Shown piece after piece: positions 33,794-42,795 of a stretch of DNA of 64,000 nt. Made by a program: the position numbers and the translations under genes. The DNA lies in NCBI RefSeq assembly GCF_900142575.1, contig NZ_FRBI01000009.1:124001-188000 (forward strand), given 5' to 3'. This DNA comes from Actinacidiphila paucisporea (GTDB lineage: Bacteria > Actinomycetota > Actinomycetes > Streptomycetales > Streptomycetaceae). A model generated the notes under the pieces. The model was not told the origin of the DNA. It did no database searches and saw only the letters and a list, made by a program, of their open reading frames with translations. Positions within the stretch are counted from its first letter, which is position 1; every line of letters starts with the position of its first letter.

Positions 33794-35440
33794 ATGCCCG
33801 AATACCTGAGCACCGTCAACCGCCGCCGCAGGAAGTCCCGCAGAACCTGGCGGACCGTCGCCGTGGTGGCCGCGCTATGTGCGGCCGCCGCCGCGGGGAC
33901 CTACGCCGTCGGAGTGCGCCCGCTCGCCCGCGGCGGCGCGGGCGGCGCTCCGGCCCCCGACCCGGCGGCCGTGAGCCAGGCGCACGCCTTCCTCGCGGAC
34001 TGGGCAGCCGGGCGGCGGCCCGGTGCCGCCGCCCGGACCACCAGCCCCGACTCGGCCCGCCAAGTGCTGGACAACTTCACCGAGGGCCTGGACATCGGCC
34101 GGCCCGTGCTGACGCCCGCCGCGGCGACCCGCGTCCGGGACGGGGCGGTGACCGTGCCGTTCACGGCCCGGATGCCGATCACCGGCCTGGGCACGTGGAC
34201 GTACGCCTCGAAGTTGTCGCTGGGCAGGCAGGACGACGGGACGTGGAAGGTGGACTGGGCCCTGTCCGTGGTCCACCCCGACCTCAGCCCGGCCGCGAAA
34301 TTCCACCTGGAGCGCGAGGAGGCGGCCGCGCCGCAGGCGTTCGACCGGCACGGGAAGGTCCTCAGCGGCGCCGCACTGTCCTCCCTGGGCCCGGCGCTGG
34401 GTTCGCCGGACGGCGGCACGGGCGGGGCGGTCGGCCGCGGCTCGGTCCAGCTGGTCGACCGGGCGACGGGCAGGGTCGAGCGTACGGAGGCCACCTTCGG
34501 TGCCGCGCCCGGTACTCAGGGCGGCAGCGACGTGCACACCACGCTCGACGCCGCCTGGCAGTCTTCCGCCGAGCGGGCGCTGGCAGCCGGGGTGCACGGC
34601 AGGAACGCCGGCCTGGTGGCGCTGCGCATCGACAGCGGCGAGGTGCTGGCGCTGGCCAATTCCCCGTCCACCGGCTTCGACCGCGCCGTCTCCGGCACCT
34701 ACGCACCCGGGTCCACGTGGAAGATCGTCACCAGCAGCGCCCTGCTGCTCAAGGGCGCCGTGGCACCGCGGGACACCGTGGACTGCCCCAAACACCTCAC
34801 CGTCGGCAAGGAATTCCACAACGTCGAGACCTCGGAGCACCCCGGCGCCACCTTCCTCGACGACTTCGCAGAGTCGTGCAACACGGCCTTCATCTCCCTG
34901 CGCGGCCGGCTCGGGGACCAGGAACTCGGCCGCGTGGCCCGTACGTACTTCGGCGTCGGCCAGGACTGGCACGTCGGCGTCCCGTCCTTCGACGGGTCGG
35001 TACCGGTCGCGAAGGACGAGACCGAGAAGGCGGCCTCGATGATCGGACAGGGCCGGTTGCAGGCCAACCCGCTGGTCATGGCATCGGTCACGGCCACCGC
35101 CGTGTCCGGCGCCTTCCACCAGCCGAGGATCACCGGCAAGGCGGAGGACGAGACCTCCACCACGGCGCTGCCGCCCGCTGTCGTCGCCCAGTTGCGCACG
35201 ATGATGCGCGCCACCGTCACCCGGGGCACCGCCCGGATCCTGGCCGACCTGCCCGGCGCCGTCGGTGCCAAGACCGGCACGGCCGAGGTGTCCGACGACG
35301 AGCCCAACAACGGCTGGCTGGTCGCCTACCGCGGCAACGTGGCGGTGGCCTGCGTCGTGGAGCAGGGAGTCACCGGCGGCGGCTCCGCCGGCCCGGTGAT
35401 CCACGACCTCCTGTCGGCCAACCCGACCGACCCCTCCTGA
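33794..35440 (+). CDS. Penicillin-binding transpeptidase with MecA_N-type domain
   Basis: A 548-residue class B penicillin-binding protein. It has one N-terminal membrane anchor (about 19-42), an NTF2-like MecA_N domain (about 55-165), a short dimerisation region and the transpeptidase domain (about 255-540). The active-site motifs are complete: STWK (S307, K310), SCN (361-363) and KTG (493-495). MecA_N proteins are often low-affinity PBPs that tolerate beta-lactams. It is divergent from the LysR regulator and beta-lactamase-like gene, an arrangement that suggests a shared beta-lactam or wall-stress response. Confidence 0.93.
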   Translation: MPEYLSTVNRRRRKSRRTWRTVAVVAALCAAAAAGTYAVGVRPLARGGAGGAPAPDPAAVSQAHAFLADWAAGRRPGAAARTTSPDSARQVLDNFTEGLDIGRPVLTPAAATRVRDGAVTVPFTARMPITGLGTWTYASKLSLGRQDDGTWKVDWALSVVHPDLSPAAKFHLEREEAAAPQAFDRHGKVLSGAALSSLGPALGSPDGGTGGAVGRGSVQLVDRATGRVERTEATFGAAPGTQGGSDVHTTLDAAWQSSAERALAAGVHGRNAGLVALRIDSGEVLALANSPSTGFDRAVSGTYAPGSTWKIVTSSALLLKGAVAPRDTVDCPKHLTVGKEFHNVETSEHPGATFLDDFAESCNTAFISLRGRLGDQELGRVARTYFGVGQDWHVGVPSFDGSVPVAKDETEKAASMIGQGRLQANPLVMASVTATAVSGAFHQPRITGKAEDETSTTALPPAVVAQLRTMMRATVTRGTARILADLPGAVGAKTGTAEVSDDEPNNGWLVAYRGNVAVACVVEQGVTGGGSAGPVIHDLLSANPTDPS

Positions 35441-35542
35441 CGCCGGCGGGCCCTCGGCGCGGGATGCTGCGCTGCGAGGACGCTCGGCAGCCGTCGAGCG
35501 CCGCAGTTTCCGGACCGCTGCCGCATGCGGGCCGCCCGCACC

Positions 35543-35790
35543 GCACCGCGTTGCGGCCGCAGCCGCCCGGCCACGCGGGTGGTACGCCGGCCCGCCGCTT
35601 GACGCCGGCCGCGGGGCCAGGCTGGTCCTACCGCACCGCATCGCGGCCGGAGACGCCCGGCCACGCGGTGGCACGCCCGGGGCCGGCGCTCGACGCCAGC
35701 CGCGAAGCCAGGCGGGTCCGCACCGCGTTGCGGCCGCAGCCGCCCGGGCCACGCGGTGGTACGCCGGCCCGGCATTTGGTGCCCGCGCGG
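35543..35790. repeat. Intergenic array B: three imperfect tandem copies of an 87-90 bp unit
   Basis: The anchor GCACCGCGTTGCGGCCG (second copy GCACCGCATCGCGGCCG) begins at 35543, 35633 and 35720, giving periods of 90 and 87 bp. Each copy continues with CGCCCGG, CCACGCGG and a variable block. Both periods are multiples of three, and one plus-strand frame gives a 30-residue periodicity (RTALRPQPPG in copies 1 and 3), but no start codon or ribosome-binding site makes it a credible gene. The array fills half of the 519-bp gap after the penicillin-binding protein gene. Confidence 0.85.
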
Positions 35791-35959
35791 AGGTCGGTAC
35801 GTGCCTCCGCAGCGGGACCGCGGCGGTGCGACCGGGCATCGTCCGCCGGGCGGCAGGCGGGTGTTCGGCGGGTGGCGCAACTGCCGGGAGCCGGGGAACG
35901 TCCCCCATGAGGACGAGAGGGTGGCCGGGGGGCCGCCCGCCGGATCGTCTGGGGGCGTC

Positions 35960-36805
35960 ATGGGCGGATGGGTGCCGGGCCCGATGTCGGACTGGCTGCG
36001 CGGTGGGGACCGGCGGCCGGGCGGGATCAGTACGACGGGGCCGAAACCCTGGCTGCGGACCGACCCTCCGGGGACGTGCCCCGTACCGGAGGACCAGCGG
36101 GCCTGGACCGAGCGGTGGCTGCGGTGGTGCGCCGAGGAGTTCGGGCCCGCGGCGCCGCGCCGCGAGATCGCCCTCCCCGGGTTCGCGCCCGCCGGCTTCA
36201 CGGGCACGCAGGAACAGGCCGAGCTGCTGGTACGGCGGGTCGGCGCGGTGATGGGCGCGAACGTCTCCGGCATCCATGTGCTGCTGGTGGAGTCCCCGGA
36301 AAAGGTCCAGCACCGGCGGCATCAGGTGGGTGAATACCGCAAGGTGCTCGGCCGGGCGGTGATCGAGCTGGACCGCCGGGTGGCGGCCCGGCCGGACTCC
36401 TTCACGGGGCTCGTCGCGCACGAACTGGCGCACGCCCGGCTGATCGGCGAGCGGCGCGCCACGGGGCTGGGCATCTCCCACGCCGAGGAGGAGCGGCTCA
36501 CCGACCTGGTGACCGTCCACCTCGGCATGGGCGTCCTGTCGGCCAACGCGGCCGACGACTACGTGAAGGCGGCCGGGTATTCGGTGACGCCGGTCGGCGA
36601 GCTCACCGACCGGATGCTCACCGGCCGCGGGGACGAGCCGCTTTACCGGATGGGCTACCTGAGCCCGGCGGATTTCGGCTACGCCCTCGCCTGCTGGAGC
36701 GACATGCGCGGTGAGACCGGCCCGCCGTGGGCCCGGCACCTCAAGGCGAGCGTGCGGGACGCCCTCACGCGGGGGCTGGCCTACCGGGCGGCGCGGCGGC
36801 GCTGA
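35960..36805 (+). CDS. Putative zincin-type metalloprotease, unknown family
   Basis: A 281-residue protein with a zinc-protease signature VAHELAHARL (HELAH at 154-158), followed by GISHAEEERLTDLVTVHLG, which offers a third ligand (Glu or Asp). Further downstream is YRMGYLSPADFGYALACW. There is no signal peptide or membrane segment. The middle part QVGEYRKVLGRAVIELDRRV is helical. I do not recognise the family with certainty. The HExxH motif plus the conserved D/E-rich helix strongly suggest a peptidase. ATG 35960 follows GGGGG. It stands between array B and a convergent sortase gene. Confidence 0.75.
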   Translation: MGGWVPGPMSDWLRGGDRRPGGISTTGPKPWLRTDPPGTCPVPEDQRAWTERWLRWCAEEFGPAAPRREIALPGFAPAGFTGTQEQAELLVRRVGAVMGANVSGIHVLLVESPEKVQHRRHQVGEYRKVLGRAVIELDRRVAARPDSFTGLVAHELAHARLIGERRATGLGISHAEEERLTDLVTVHLGMGVLSANAADDYVKAAGYSVTPVGELTDRMLTGRGDEPLYRMGYLSPADFGYALACWSDMRGETGPPWARHLKASVRDALTRGLAYRAARRR

Positions 36806-36914
36806 GGCGGCGGCATTCGCGGCGGACGGGATCGCCCGCCGCCGAACAGGCCGCCTTCCGCGGGCTGGGACCCCCGTCCCCGCCTGCGCGCGGCCGGGCG
36901 AGCGACGCGGCAGC

Positions 36915-37565
36915 TCAGTTCAGCGTCGCGTAGACGACGAGGTTGTCCACGGGGTGGCCGTGGGCGTCGAAGGCACCGTCGCAGGTGATCAGCCGCAGGG
37001 CGTGGGCGGTGGTGGGGCCGTAGACCTTCTGGGTCGGGAAGGACTTCTTGCTGACGCTCTCGACGGCCGTGACGGTGAAGTGCGCGGACTGGCCGCGGGC
37101 GTTGGTGACGGTGATGTCCGCGCCCTTGGCGATGTGCTTCAGGTCGTGGAAGACGGCCTTGCCGTAGCGCGTGGAGTTGTGGCCGACGATGACGGCGGGG
37201 CCGGCGTCACCCGGCACCGGGCCGCCGGTGTACCAGCCGGCGGTCATCCCCTTGTCGGGCGGCGGGACTTCGAGGGTGCCGTCCGCCTGGAGACCGAGCC
37301 CCATCAGGGGAGCGGAGACCCCGATCGAGGGGATCGCGACCTTGACGGGGGCCGCGGGGTGCCGGACGGGGGGAGCGGCGGTCGCGGCCCTGCCCGAGGC
37401 GACGGCAGTGGCAGGCGGAGTCCGCGGGGCCGTCGGAGCGGTCGTGCCGGATGGTGCGGACGAGCAGCCGGTGAGCACGGTGAGGACCGCGGACACGGCG
37501 AGGGCGAGGCCCGCGACGGCCGCCCGGGTGCGCGGGCGCCGTACCTGAGGCTGGGCGGAGGACAC
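36915..37565 (-). CDS. Class F sortase with lipobox-like signal
   Basis: A 216-residue sortase: the beta-barrel core VKVAIPSIGVSAPLMGLGLQ, AVIVGHNST (catalytic H129) and ALRLITCDG (catalytic C195). The N-terminal hydrophobic segment ends in LTGC (31-34), which fits a lipoprotein lipobox as well as a plain membrane anchor. A Thr/Pro/Ala-rich linker follows. Class F sortases are common in actinobacteria and poorly understood. The gene uses GTG 37565 with a weak ribosome-binding site. The small surface protein 96 bp upstream is its likely partner or substrate. Confidence 0.92.
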   Translation of the reverse strand: MSSAQPQVRRPRTRAAVAGLALAVSAVLTVLTGCSSAPSGTTAPTAPRTPPATAVASGRAATAAPPVRHPAAPVKVAIPSIGVSAPLMGLGLQADGTLEVPPPDKGMTAGWYTGGPVPGDAGPAVIVGHNSTRYGKAVFHDLKHIAKGADITVTNARGQSAHFTVTAVESVSKKSFPTQKVYGPTTAHALRLITCDGAFDAHGHPVDNLVVYATLN

Positions 37566-37661
37566 AACAGGATCCAGAGCTGGGCGGGTCGGGGACGCGG
37601 TGGCGCCGCCCTGCCATGGGCGGCGCCACCGACGTGCCGGGACGGCGGGTGCTGCGTTCGA

Positions 37662-38045
37662 TCAGCCGAGACGCCGGTCGGCGGAGCGGCGGCGCAGGAC
37701 GACCGTGCCGGCTCCCGCGAGCAGGAGGGCGCCGGCCGCCGAGGTGACGAGGGCGGTGCTGACGCCGCTGCCGCTGCTCGCGGCGGGCGCCTCGCCCGCG
37801 GCGACACCGCCCCGCGGGGCCGCCTTGTCGTCCTGCGCCTTGGCCTTGGCGGCGGCCTGGTCGCGCGGCGTCGCCGAGGCCTGCGTCTTGGGGGCCTGGG
37901 CGGCCTGGTCGCGTGCCGTCGCCGGGGCCGAGGCCACGGGCTTCGGCGCCGCGCCGGAGGCGAGGGCCGCGGTCGCCGGGACGAGGAGCGCGCCGGACGC
38001 GACGGCGGTCAGGACCGCGGCGCGCAGGCGGAGGTGGTGGGGCAT
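37662..38045 (-). CDS. Small secreted protein with C-terminal membrane anchor
   Basis: A 127-residue protein with a signal peptide (LRAAVLTAVASGALLVPATA, cleavage near ALAS), an Ala/Lys/Gln-rich low-complexity middle, then a single membrane segment (VSTALVTSAAGALLLAGAGT) and a basic RRRSADRRLG tail. This architecture is that of Gram-positive cell-surface proteins. No LPxTG or LAxTG is visible, so covalent sorting is uncertain. GGAG lies six bases before ATG 38045. The next gene downstream on the same strand is the class F sortase, which suggests that the two work together. Confidence 0.8.
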   Translation of the reverse strand: MPHHLRLRAAVLTAVASGALLVPATAALASGAAPKPVASAPATARDQAAQAPKTQASATPRDQAAAKAKAQDDKAAPRGGVAAGEAPAASSGSGVSTALVTSAAGALLLAGAGTVVLRRRSADRRLG

Positions 38046-38144
38046 GGGGACTCCAGTTCCCGCCCGGCAGGTGGTGAGCGGATGCCGGGTGGCACCCGCT
38101 TTCCGGGCGTGGCCCCACCCTGGCAACCGGGTGTGAGGAAGTTG

Positions 38145-40283
38145 TCAGGAAGTCATGCTGATCGCATCAGGGCCGTTCGCCGCCGCCGGCAGCCGCACGG
38201 TGAAGACCGAGCCCTGCCCCGCGACGCTCACCACACTCGCCGTGCCGCCGTGGGCCTCGGCGAGCTTGAGCACGATCGCCAGGCCCAGGCCGCTGCCGCC
38301 GGTGGTGCGCGTACGGGACTTCTCCGCACGCCAGAAGCGGTCGAAGACGTATGGGACGTCCTGCGCCGGGATACCGCTGCCGGTGTCGGCCACCTCCACG
38401 ACCACCTCCTTCCCGCTGCCGGCCCGGTCCTCCTTCCCGTCCCCTCCGTCCCCCCGGCCCGTCTCCTCCGCCCCGCCCGCGGAAGCGGTGACGGAACCGC
38501 TGACGGAACCGCTGACGTACGCCCGCAGGGTCACCGCGCCGCCGGGCGGGGTGTGGCGTATGGCGTTGGAGACCAGGTTGCTCACGGCCTGGCGCAGCCG
38601 GACCGGGTCGGCGTCGAACAGCGGCGGCCGCGGGACCCCGGGCTCCCCCGGGGAGACGGTGAGCGAGACGCCCGCGGCCTCGGCCCGCGCCTGGTGCGCC
38701 GCGGCGACCTGGCCGAGGAGGTCGTCGATGCGTACGGGTTCCGGGTGCAGGCGCAGCGCGCCCGCGTCGGCCGCCGCGAGATCCCGCAGGTCGTCGATGA
38801 TGTGCTGCAACTGCACCGCCTCCTCCAGCAGCGACGCGACGAACGCCGGGTCCGGGTCGGCCAGGCCGTCCTGCGCCGCCTCCAGCCAGCCGCGGATGTT
38901 GCTCAGCGGTGTGCGCAGCTCGTGGGCGATGTCGCCGACCATGACCTTGCGCTGCTCTTCGAGGCGGGAGCGGTGCAGGGCCATGTCGTTGAAGGTCGCC
39001 GCCAGCCGTCCGATCTCGTTGTCGGCCCCGACGGGCACGGGCGCCGACTCGAGGCCGTCCCGCATCCGCTGAGCGGCGCCGGTGAGGGCGTGCAGCGGGC
39101 GTACGAGCCGGACACCGGCGATCACGGAGACCCCGATGGTGAGCAGCAGCACGAGCGCGGTGGCCCCGGCGATCCGGGCGGTGTTCGACGGCGACAGGTC
39201 GAACCCGGGCACGCTGACCGCGGCCGGGGAGTCGATGAACAGCAGCGCGGGCGCCGCGACATAGGCGGTGAGCTGTTCGCGGCGCGCGCTGTCCACGCAG
39301 GAGGCGATGGCCCGGTCGTCCGCGCTGTCGCGGACGGCGGGCACGGGTTCGGCGAGCGGGCCCGGGCGCCCGTCGGCCGTCGCCTTGACCGATTGCGCGT
39401 CTGCCGGCCACTGATCCGCGGCCTTCTTCCTGGCGGCGGCGGCCCTGTCGTCGGACGCGGGCACCGCGCTCGGCTTCGTGCCGGTGGCGGGGCTCCCGAA
39501 TCCCCGGTCCCAGGACAGGTCGGGGTTCAGTTTCAGCGTCACGCCCGTACGGCCCTGGCGTTTCAGGCAGGCGTCGGCCAGCAGGCCGAGGCCGCGCAGG
39601 GCCGTCTTCTCGGTCGCGGTGGGGGCGTCCGTCGCGGTGTTCCTGCACCTGTCCGCCTGGTAGGCGTCGGTGGAGTCGCTGACGAAGCGGATACGGGGCC
39701 GGCCGCTCGCGCCCTGCACGATGTCCGCCGCGATGCCCATCCTGCCCAGGCAGTCCACACTGTCCGCGGCGGTCCGCCGCAGCTGCGCGCGTTCCTTCGC
39801 GGGGAGCAGGAACGGGCCCACCGCGCGCGGATCGACGCGGTCCGCGCCGGTCGCGTCCGCGTCGGGCACGAGCGCGGTGTCGACGGACAGCGGGTCGATG
39901 ACCGCGGAGGACTGCGCCGGCAGCGGGTCCGCCGTGGCGCCGCCGGACGGGCCGGCGGCCGAGTCGAAGAGCGGGTGCCGGTCCTGGGTGGTCAGCGCGA
40001 TCCGGCGCTGCGACTGCCGGGCCAGCTCCATGACGGTGCCGCCGACGCCGTCCCAGCCCGGGTGGGTGGCCGCGTACCCCAGCAGGACGTTGTAGATCTT
40101 GGCGTCGGCGCTGAGGCTCTGGCTCTGCTCCTGGCGGATCGCGCCGGAGGTCGTCTGCACGGCGAGCCACGCGGTGGCGGCGACCGAGCACAGGGCCACC
40201 AGCGCCGAGACGGTCAGCAGCCGGCCGAGCAGGCTCTTGCGCAGCGCCAGCCGCGCCCGCGCCGGCGCGTCACGACGACGCAC
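38145..40283 (-). CDS. Sensor histidine kinase with large extracellular domain
   Basis: A 712-residue two-component kinase: first membrane segment about 18-42, an extracytoplasmic sensor of about 320 residues, second segment about 365-388, and a HAMP linker (RLVRPLHALTGAAQRMRDGL). The HisKA dimerisation domain has H454 in GDIAHELRTPLSN, and the HATPase domain has LRQAVSNLVSNAIRHTPPGG, VADTGSGIPAQDV and TGGSGLGLAIV. A Gly/Ser/Asp-rich insert with an exact 12-bp duplication sits inside the ATPase domain. GTG 40283 overlaps the response-regulator stop by 14 bp. The sensor contains four cysteines and no known ligand motif. Confidence 0.93.
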   Translation of the reverse strand: MRRRDAPARARLALRKSLLGRLLTVSALVALCSVAATAWLAVQTTSGAIRQEQSQSLSADAKIYNVLLGYAATHPGWDGVGGTVMELARQSQRRIALTTQDRHPLFDSAAGPSGGATADPLPAQSSAVIDPLSVDTALVPDADATGADRVDPRAVGPFLLPAKERAQLRRTAADSVDCLGRMGIAADIVQGASGRPRIRFVSDSTDAYQADRCRNTATDAPTATEKTALRGLGLLADACLKRQGRTGVTLKLNPDLSWDRGFGSPATGTKPSAVPASDDRAAAARKKAADQWPADAQSVKATADGRPGPLAEPVPAVRDSADDRAIASCVDSARREQLTAYVAAPALLFIDSPAAVSVPGFDLSPSNTARIAGATALVLLLTIGVSVIAGVRLVRPLHALTGAAQRMRDGLESAPVPVGADNEIGRLAATFNDMALHRSRLEEQRKVMVGDIAHELRTPLSNIRGWLEAAQDGLADPDPAFVASLLEEAVQLQHIIDDLRDLAAADAGALRLHPEPVRIDDLLGQVAAAHQARAEAAGVSLTVSPGEPGVPRPPLFDADPVRLRQAVSNLVSNAIRHTPPGGAVTLRAYVSGSVSGSVTASAGGAEETGRGDGGDGKEDRAGSGKEVVVEVADTGSGIPAQDVPYVFDRFWRAEKSRTRTTGGSGLGLAIVLKLAEAHGGTASVVSVAGQGSVFTVRLPAAANGPDAISMTS

Positions 40284-41013
40284 GGCGTACGTTCCTGGCG
40301 GGGTCCGTCAGCTTGTAGCCGACGCCGAACACGGTGAGCAGCCGCGCCGGCCGGCGCGGAACGGGCTCGATCTTCTTGCGCAGATGCATGATGTGCACGT
40401 CGACGCTGCGGTCGCTGATGTACTTCTCGAAGCCGTGCAGTTCCTCCAGCAGGCGCTGCCTGGTGAAGACCCGGTCGGGCTCGGCCGCCATCGCGGCGAG
40501 GATCCGGAACTCGCCGGGCGTGCAGTCGACCGGAGTGCCGCCCACCGACACCTCGTGCCGCGCCGGGTCGACTCTCAGCGCGCCCACCGACAGCGCCTCG
40601 TCCTCAACGTCGACGGGCGCGGGCCCCGGACCGGAGCCGTCAGACCCGCGACGGCGGCGCAGCAGCGTACGGACCCTGGCCATCAGCTCGCGGGGGCTGA
40701 ACGGCTTGGTCATGTAGTCGTCGGCGCCGAGGTCGAGGCCGAGCAGCAGATCGTCCTCGGTGCTGCGGGCGGTGAGCATCAGCACCGGCACCTCCCGGCG
40801 CTCGGCACGCAGGATCCGCACTACGTCCAGGCCGTCGGCCCTGGGCATCATCACGTCGAGCAGCAGCAGGTGGGGCTCCCTGCGCCGAAGCTCGTCGAGA
40901 GCGGCCCGGCCGTCCTCGACGACGGTGACCGTGTGCCCCTCGTACTCGAGGTAACGGCGTATCAGTTCGGCCTGCTTCGCGTCGTCCTCGGCCACCATGA
41001 TGTCTGCGCACAC
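40270..41013 (-). CDS. OmpR/PhoB-family response regulator
   Basis: A 247-residue regulator. The receiver domain has acidic pocket D10-D11, phosphoacceptor D53 in LLLLDVMMP and K103 in DDYMTKPFSPRELM. A C-terminal winged helix follows (about 150-240: ARHEVSVGGTPVDCTPGEFR, RSVDVHIMHLRKKI, TVFGVGYKL). I chose GTG 41013; ATG 40998 would still keep the whole domain. It overlaps and precedes the histidine kinase gene, so they form one operon. The target genes are not visible, although the adjacent surface-protein and protease genes are candidates. Confidence 0.93.
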   Translation of the reverse strand: MCADIMVAEDDAKQAELIRRYLEYEGHTVTVVEDGRAALDELRRREPHLLLLDVMMPRADGLDVVRILRAERREVPVLMLTARSTEDDLLLGLDLGADDYMTKPFSPRELMARVRTLLRRRRGSDGSGPGPAPVDVEDEALSVGALRVDPARHEVSVGGTPVDCTPGEFRILAAMAAEPDRVFTRQRLLEELHGFEKYISDRSVDVHIMHLRKKIEPVPRRPARLLTVFGVGYKLTDPARNVRRASS

Positions 41014-41080
41014 GCGGTCGAGGGTAGCCGCCCGCCCCACCCGGGTCCGCCGGGCCGACCCGCCGCGCTGGCCGTACGGG

Positions 41081-42403
41081 TCACAGGTGCAGGTCACGCA
41101 GCGTCCAACGTGCCGCCTGCCGCGCCGCGGGAGCGATCTCGGCGTCGATCGCCGCCGCCCCCGCCGCGTCGAGGGTGACCGCGGCGGGAAGGTCCCTCGC
41201 GGTGTCGAGCAGCAGCGCGCGGCGCAGGTGGGTGGGCGGGTGGGTGGAGTCGGTGCTGTGGCCGCGCAGTTCGGCGACCCGGCGCAGCCGTTCCCGCTCG
41301 CGCGCGGGGATGTCCCGCGCGTGGTCGGCGAGGCGGCCCCACAGCCCGGCCGCGGCGTCCTCCCGATCGCTGGCGCGGGTCCTGGTACGGGCCAGCACCG
41401 CCTGGCGGCGCAGCTCCCGGTCGACCGACTCGGCCAGCAGCAACTCGTCGGTGCACTCGGCTGCCGCGGCGCCCGAACCGATCCGGGCGCCGATCAGGTC
41501 GGCCCGGTATTCGGCGCGTTGGGTCGCCCGCAGGGTGAAGTGGTCGAGCAGGTGCAGCAGCCCGAGGACGAACAGCCACGGCGGGACCATGATCAGGTCC
41601 GCGATGATCTGCACGACGGGCCGGCCGCGCTGCCCGCTCGGCCGCAGCACGTGGTGCCAGGTGCCGAGGGTGGTGAGCGCGGTGCCGACGACCAGGCCGC
41701 GCCGCTGGTCGCCGTTGGCGTAGTGCCCGAACTCGTGCCCGAGCAGGGCGACGCGCTGCTGGGGGCCGAGCATGTGCCACAGCGGCAGGCCGAGCACCAG
41801 CAGCCGGCGCCGACGCAGCCCGTACTCGGTCACGCCCGCGTTCACGGAGGCGTCCAGCACCACGACGTCCACCGGCCGGGTGCCGCTCTCGGCGGCGATC
41901 CGGTCGAGCAGCGCGTACAGGCCGGGCGCGGTGTCCCGGCGAAGCGTGACGGCGTCCTTCGGCAACCGCCCGAGCCGTGGCCGCAGCGACACGACCACCA
42001 GCAGCAGGACGGCCCCCAGCAGCACCTGGAGGGCGAAGGCCCCGCCCGTCGTGATCAGCAGGACCCCGGCGACGGCGACGGCGACCGTGCTCAGATGCAC
42101 CGCCCAGGCCAGGACGTGCGCAGCGACCCCGGAGGCGTCCAGGCGCGGGGCGCCCGGCCCGCTGCGGGCCAGTTCCGCGTACAGCTGCTCGCCGTAGCGG
42201 GCGGCGGTCCGGCGCCGGCGGCCCTGCAGCCGGCCCTGCGGCGGTTCGGGAGGCAGCGGGTCGGCGTTCCAGCCGCAACCCGCGCACCACACCACGAAAC
42301 GCGGATCGGCGGGCGTCATCGCGCCGCACTCGGGGCATTCCCGCTCCGGTACGCCCGGCTTGTCCGGTACGTGCGCCGGTGCGGCGGCAGCGTCGTGGCT
42401 CAT
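41081..42403 (-). CDS. M48-family membrane zinc metalloprotease
   Basis: A 440-residue protein. An N-terminal zinc-ribbon-like segment has four cysteines (CPECG and CAGCG, near residues 23-45), followed by two membrane segments and then the M48 catalytic domain. The site VALLGHEFGHYANGD gives HEFGH, and a downstream glutamate in RAEYRADLIGARIG completes the zinc site. Further membrane segments include IIADLIMVPPWLFVLGLLHL. M48 proteases of this HtpX/Ste24 type degrade damaged membrane proteins. GGGGGGAC precedes ATG 42403. It is divergent from a large subtilisin gene; the 392-bp gap between them shows no further gene. Confidence 0.92.
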   Translation of the reverse strand: MSHDAAAAPAHVPDKPGVPERECPECGAMTPADPRFVVWCAGCGWNADPLPPEPPQGRLQGRRRRTAARYGEQLYAELARSGPGAPRLDASGVAAHVLAWAVHLSTVAVAVAGVLLITTGGAFALQVLLGAVLLLVVVSLRPRLGRLPKDAVTLRRDTAPGLYALLDRIAAESGTRPVDVVVLDASVNAGVTEYGLRRRRLLVLGLPLWHMLGPQQRVALLGHEFGHYANGDQRRGLVVGTALTTLGTWHHVLRPSGQRGRPVVQIIADLIMVPPWLFVLGLLHLLDHFTLRATQRAEYRADLIGARIGSGAAAAECTDELLLAESVDRELRRQAVLARTRTRASDREDAAAGLWGRLADHARDIPARERERLRRVAELRGHSTDSTHPPTHLRRALLLDTARDLPAAVTLDAAGAAAIDAEIAPAARQAARWTLRDLHL

Positions 42404-42795
42404 GTGTCCCCCCAGGACGGTTCGCCGCCCGACCGGCCGCGGATCGCGGCAGCTTACCGTCCGGCGCGGTCCTGGAGGACGCGGTCGGGACGACCGCTCC
42501 ACCCCGGCAACAGCGGGCCACGGGAAGGCCACTGACCGGGGCACGTACGGTACGAGGCGTGCCGCCGCGGCAGGATCGGACGGGCCTGCGCGCCGCCCGA
42601 CTGCCGCGCACGCGGACGGACTTCGCGCGGGTCGTGATCGCTCGTCCGCCGGCTGCCGTACCCTCCGGAAGCCGCCCCGCCCACCAGGCCTCCTGAGATC
42701 ACCGGCAGGGCCGCCCTGGCACATGTGAGACGTGGCGCTTTCGTGCCAGCGGAACGCTGTTCCCTTCCGCCGCCGGCGGCCGGTAGGACCGGCGC

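Noticed and set aside
35543..35790. CRISPR array
   Set aside because: Contiguous degenerate units of about 90 bp, not repeat-spacer structure.
36711..40337. Open frame of 1208 codons on the plus strand
   Set aside because: It overlaps the sortase and kinase genes on the other strand and has the typical shadow composition.
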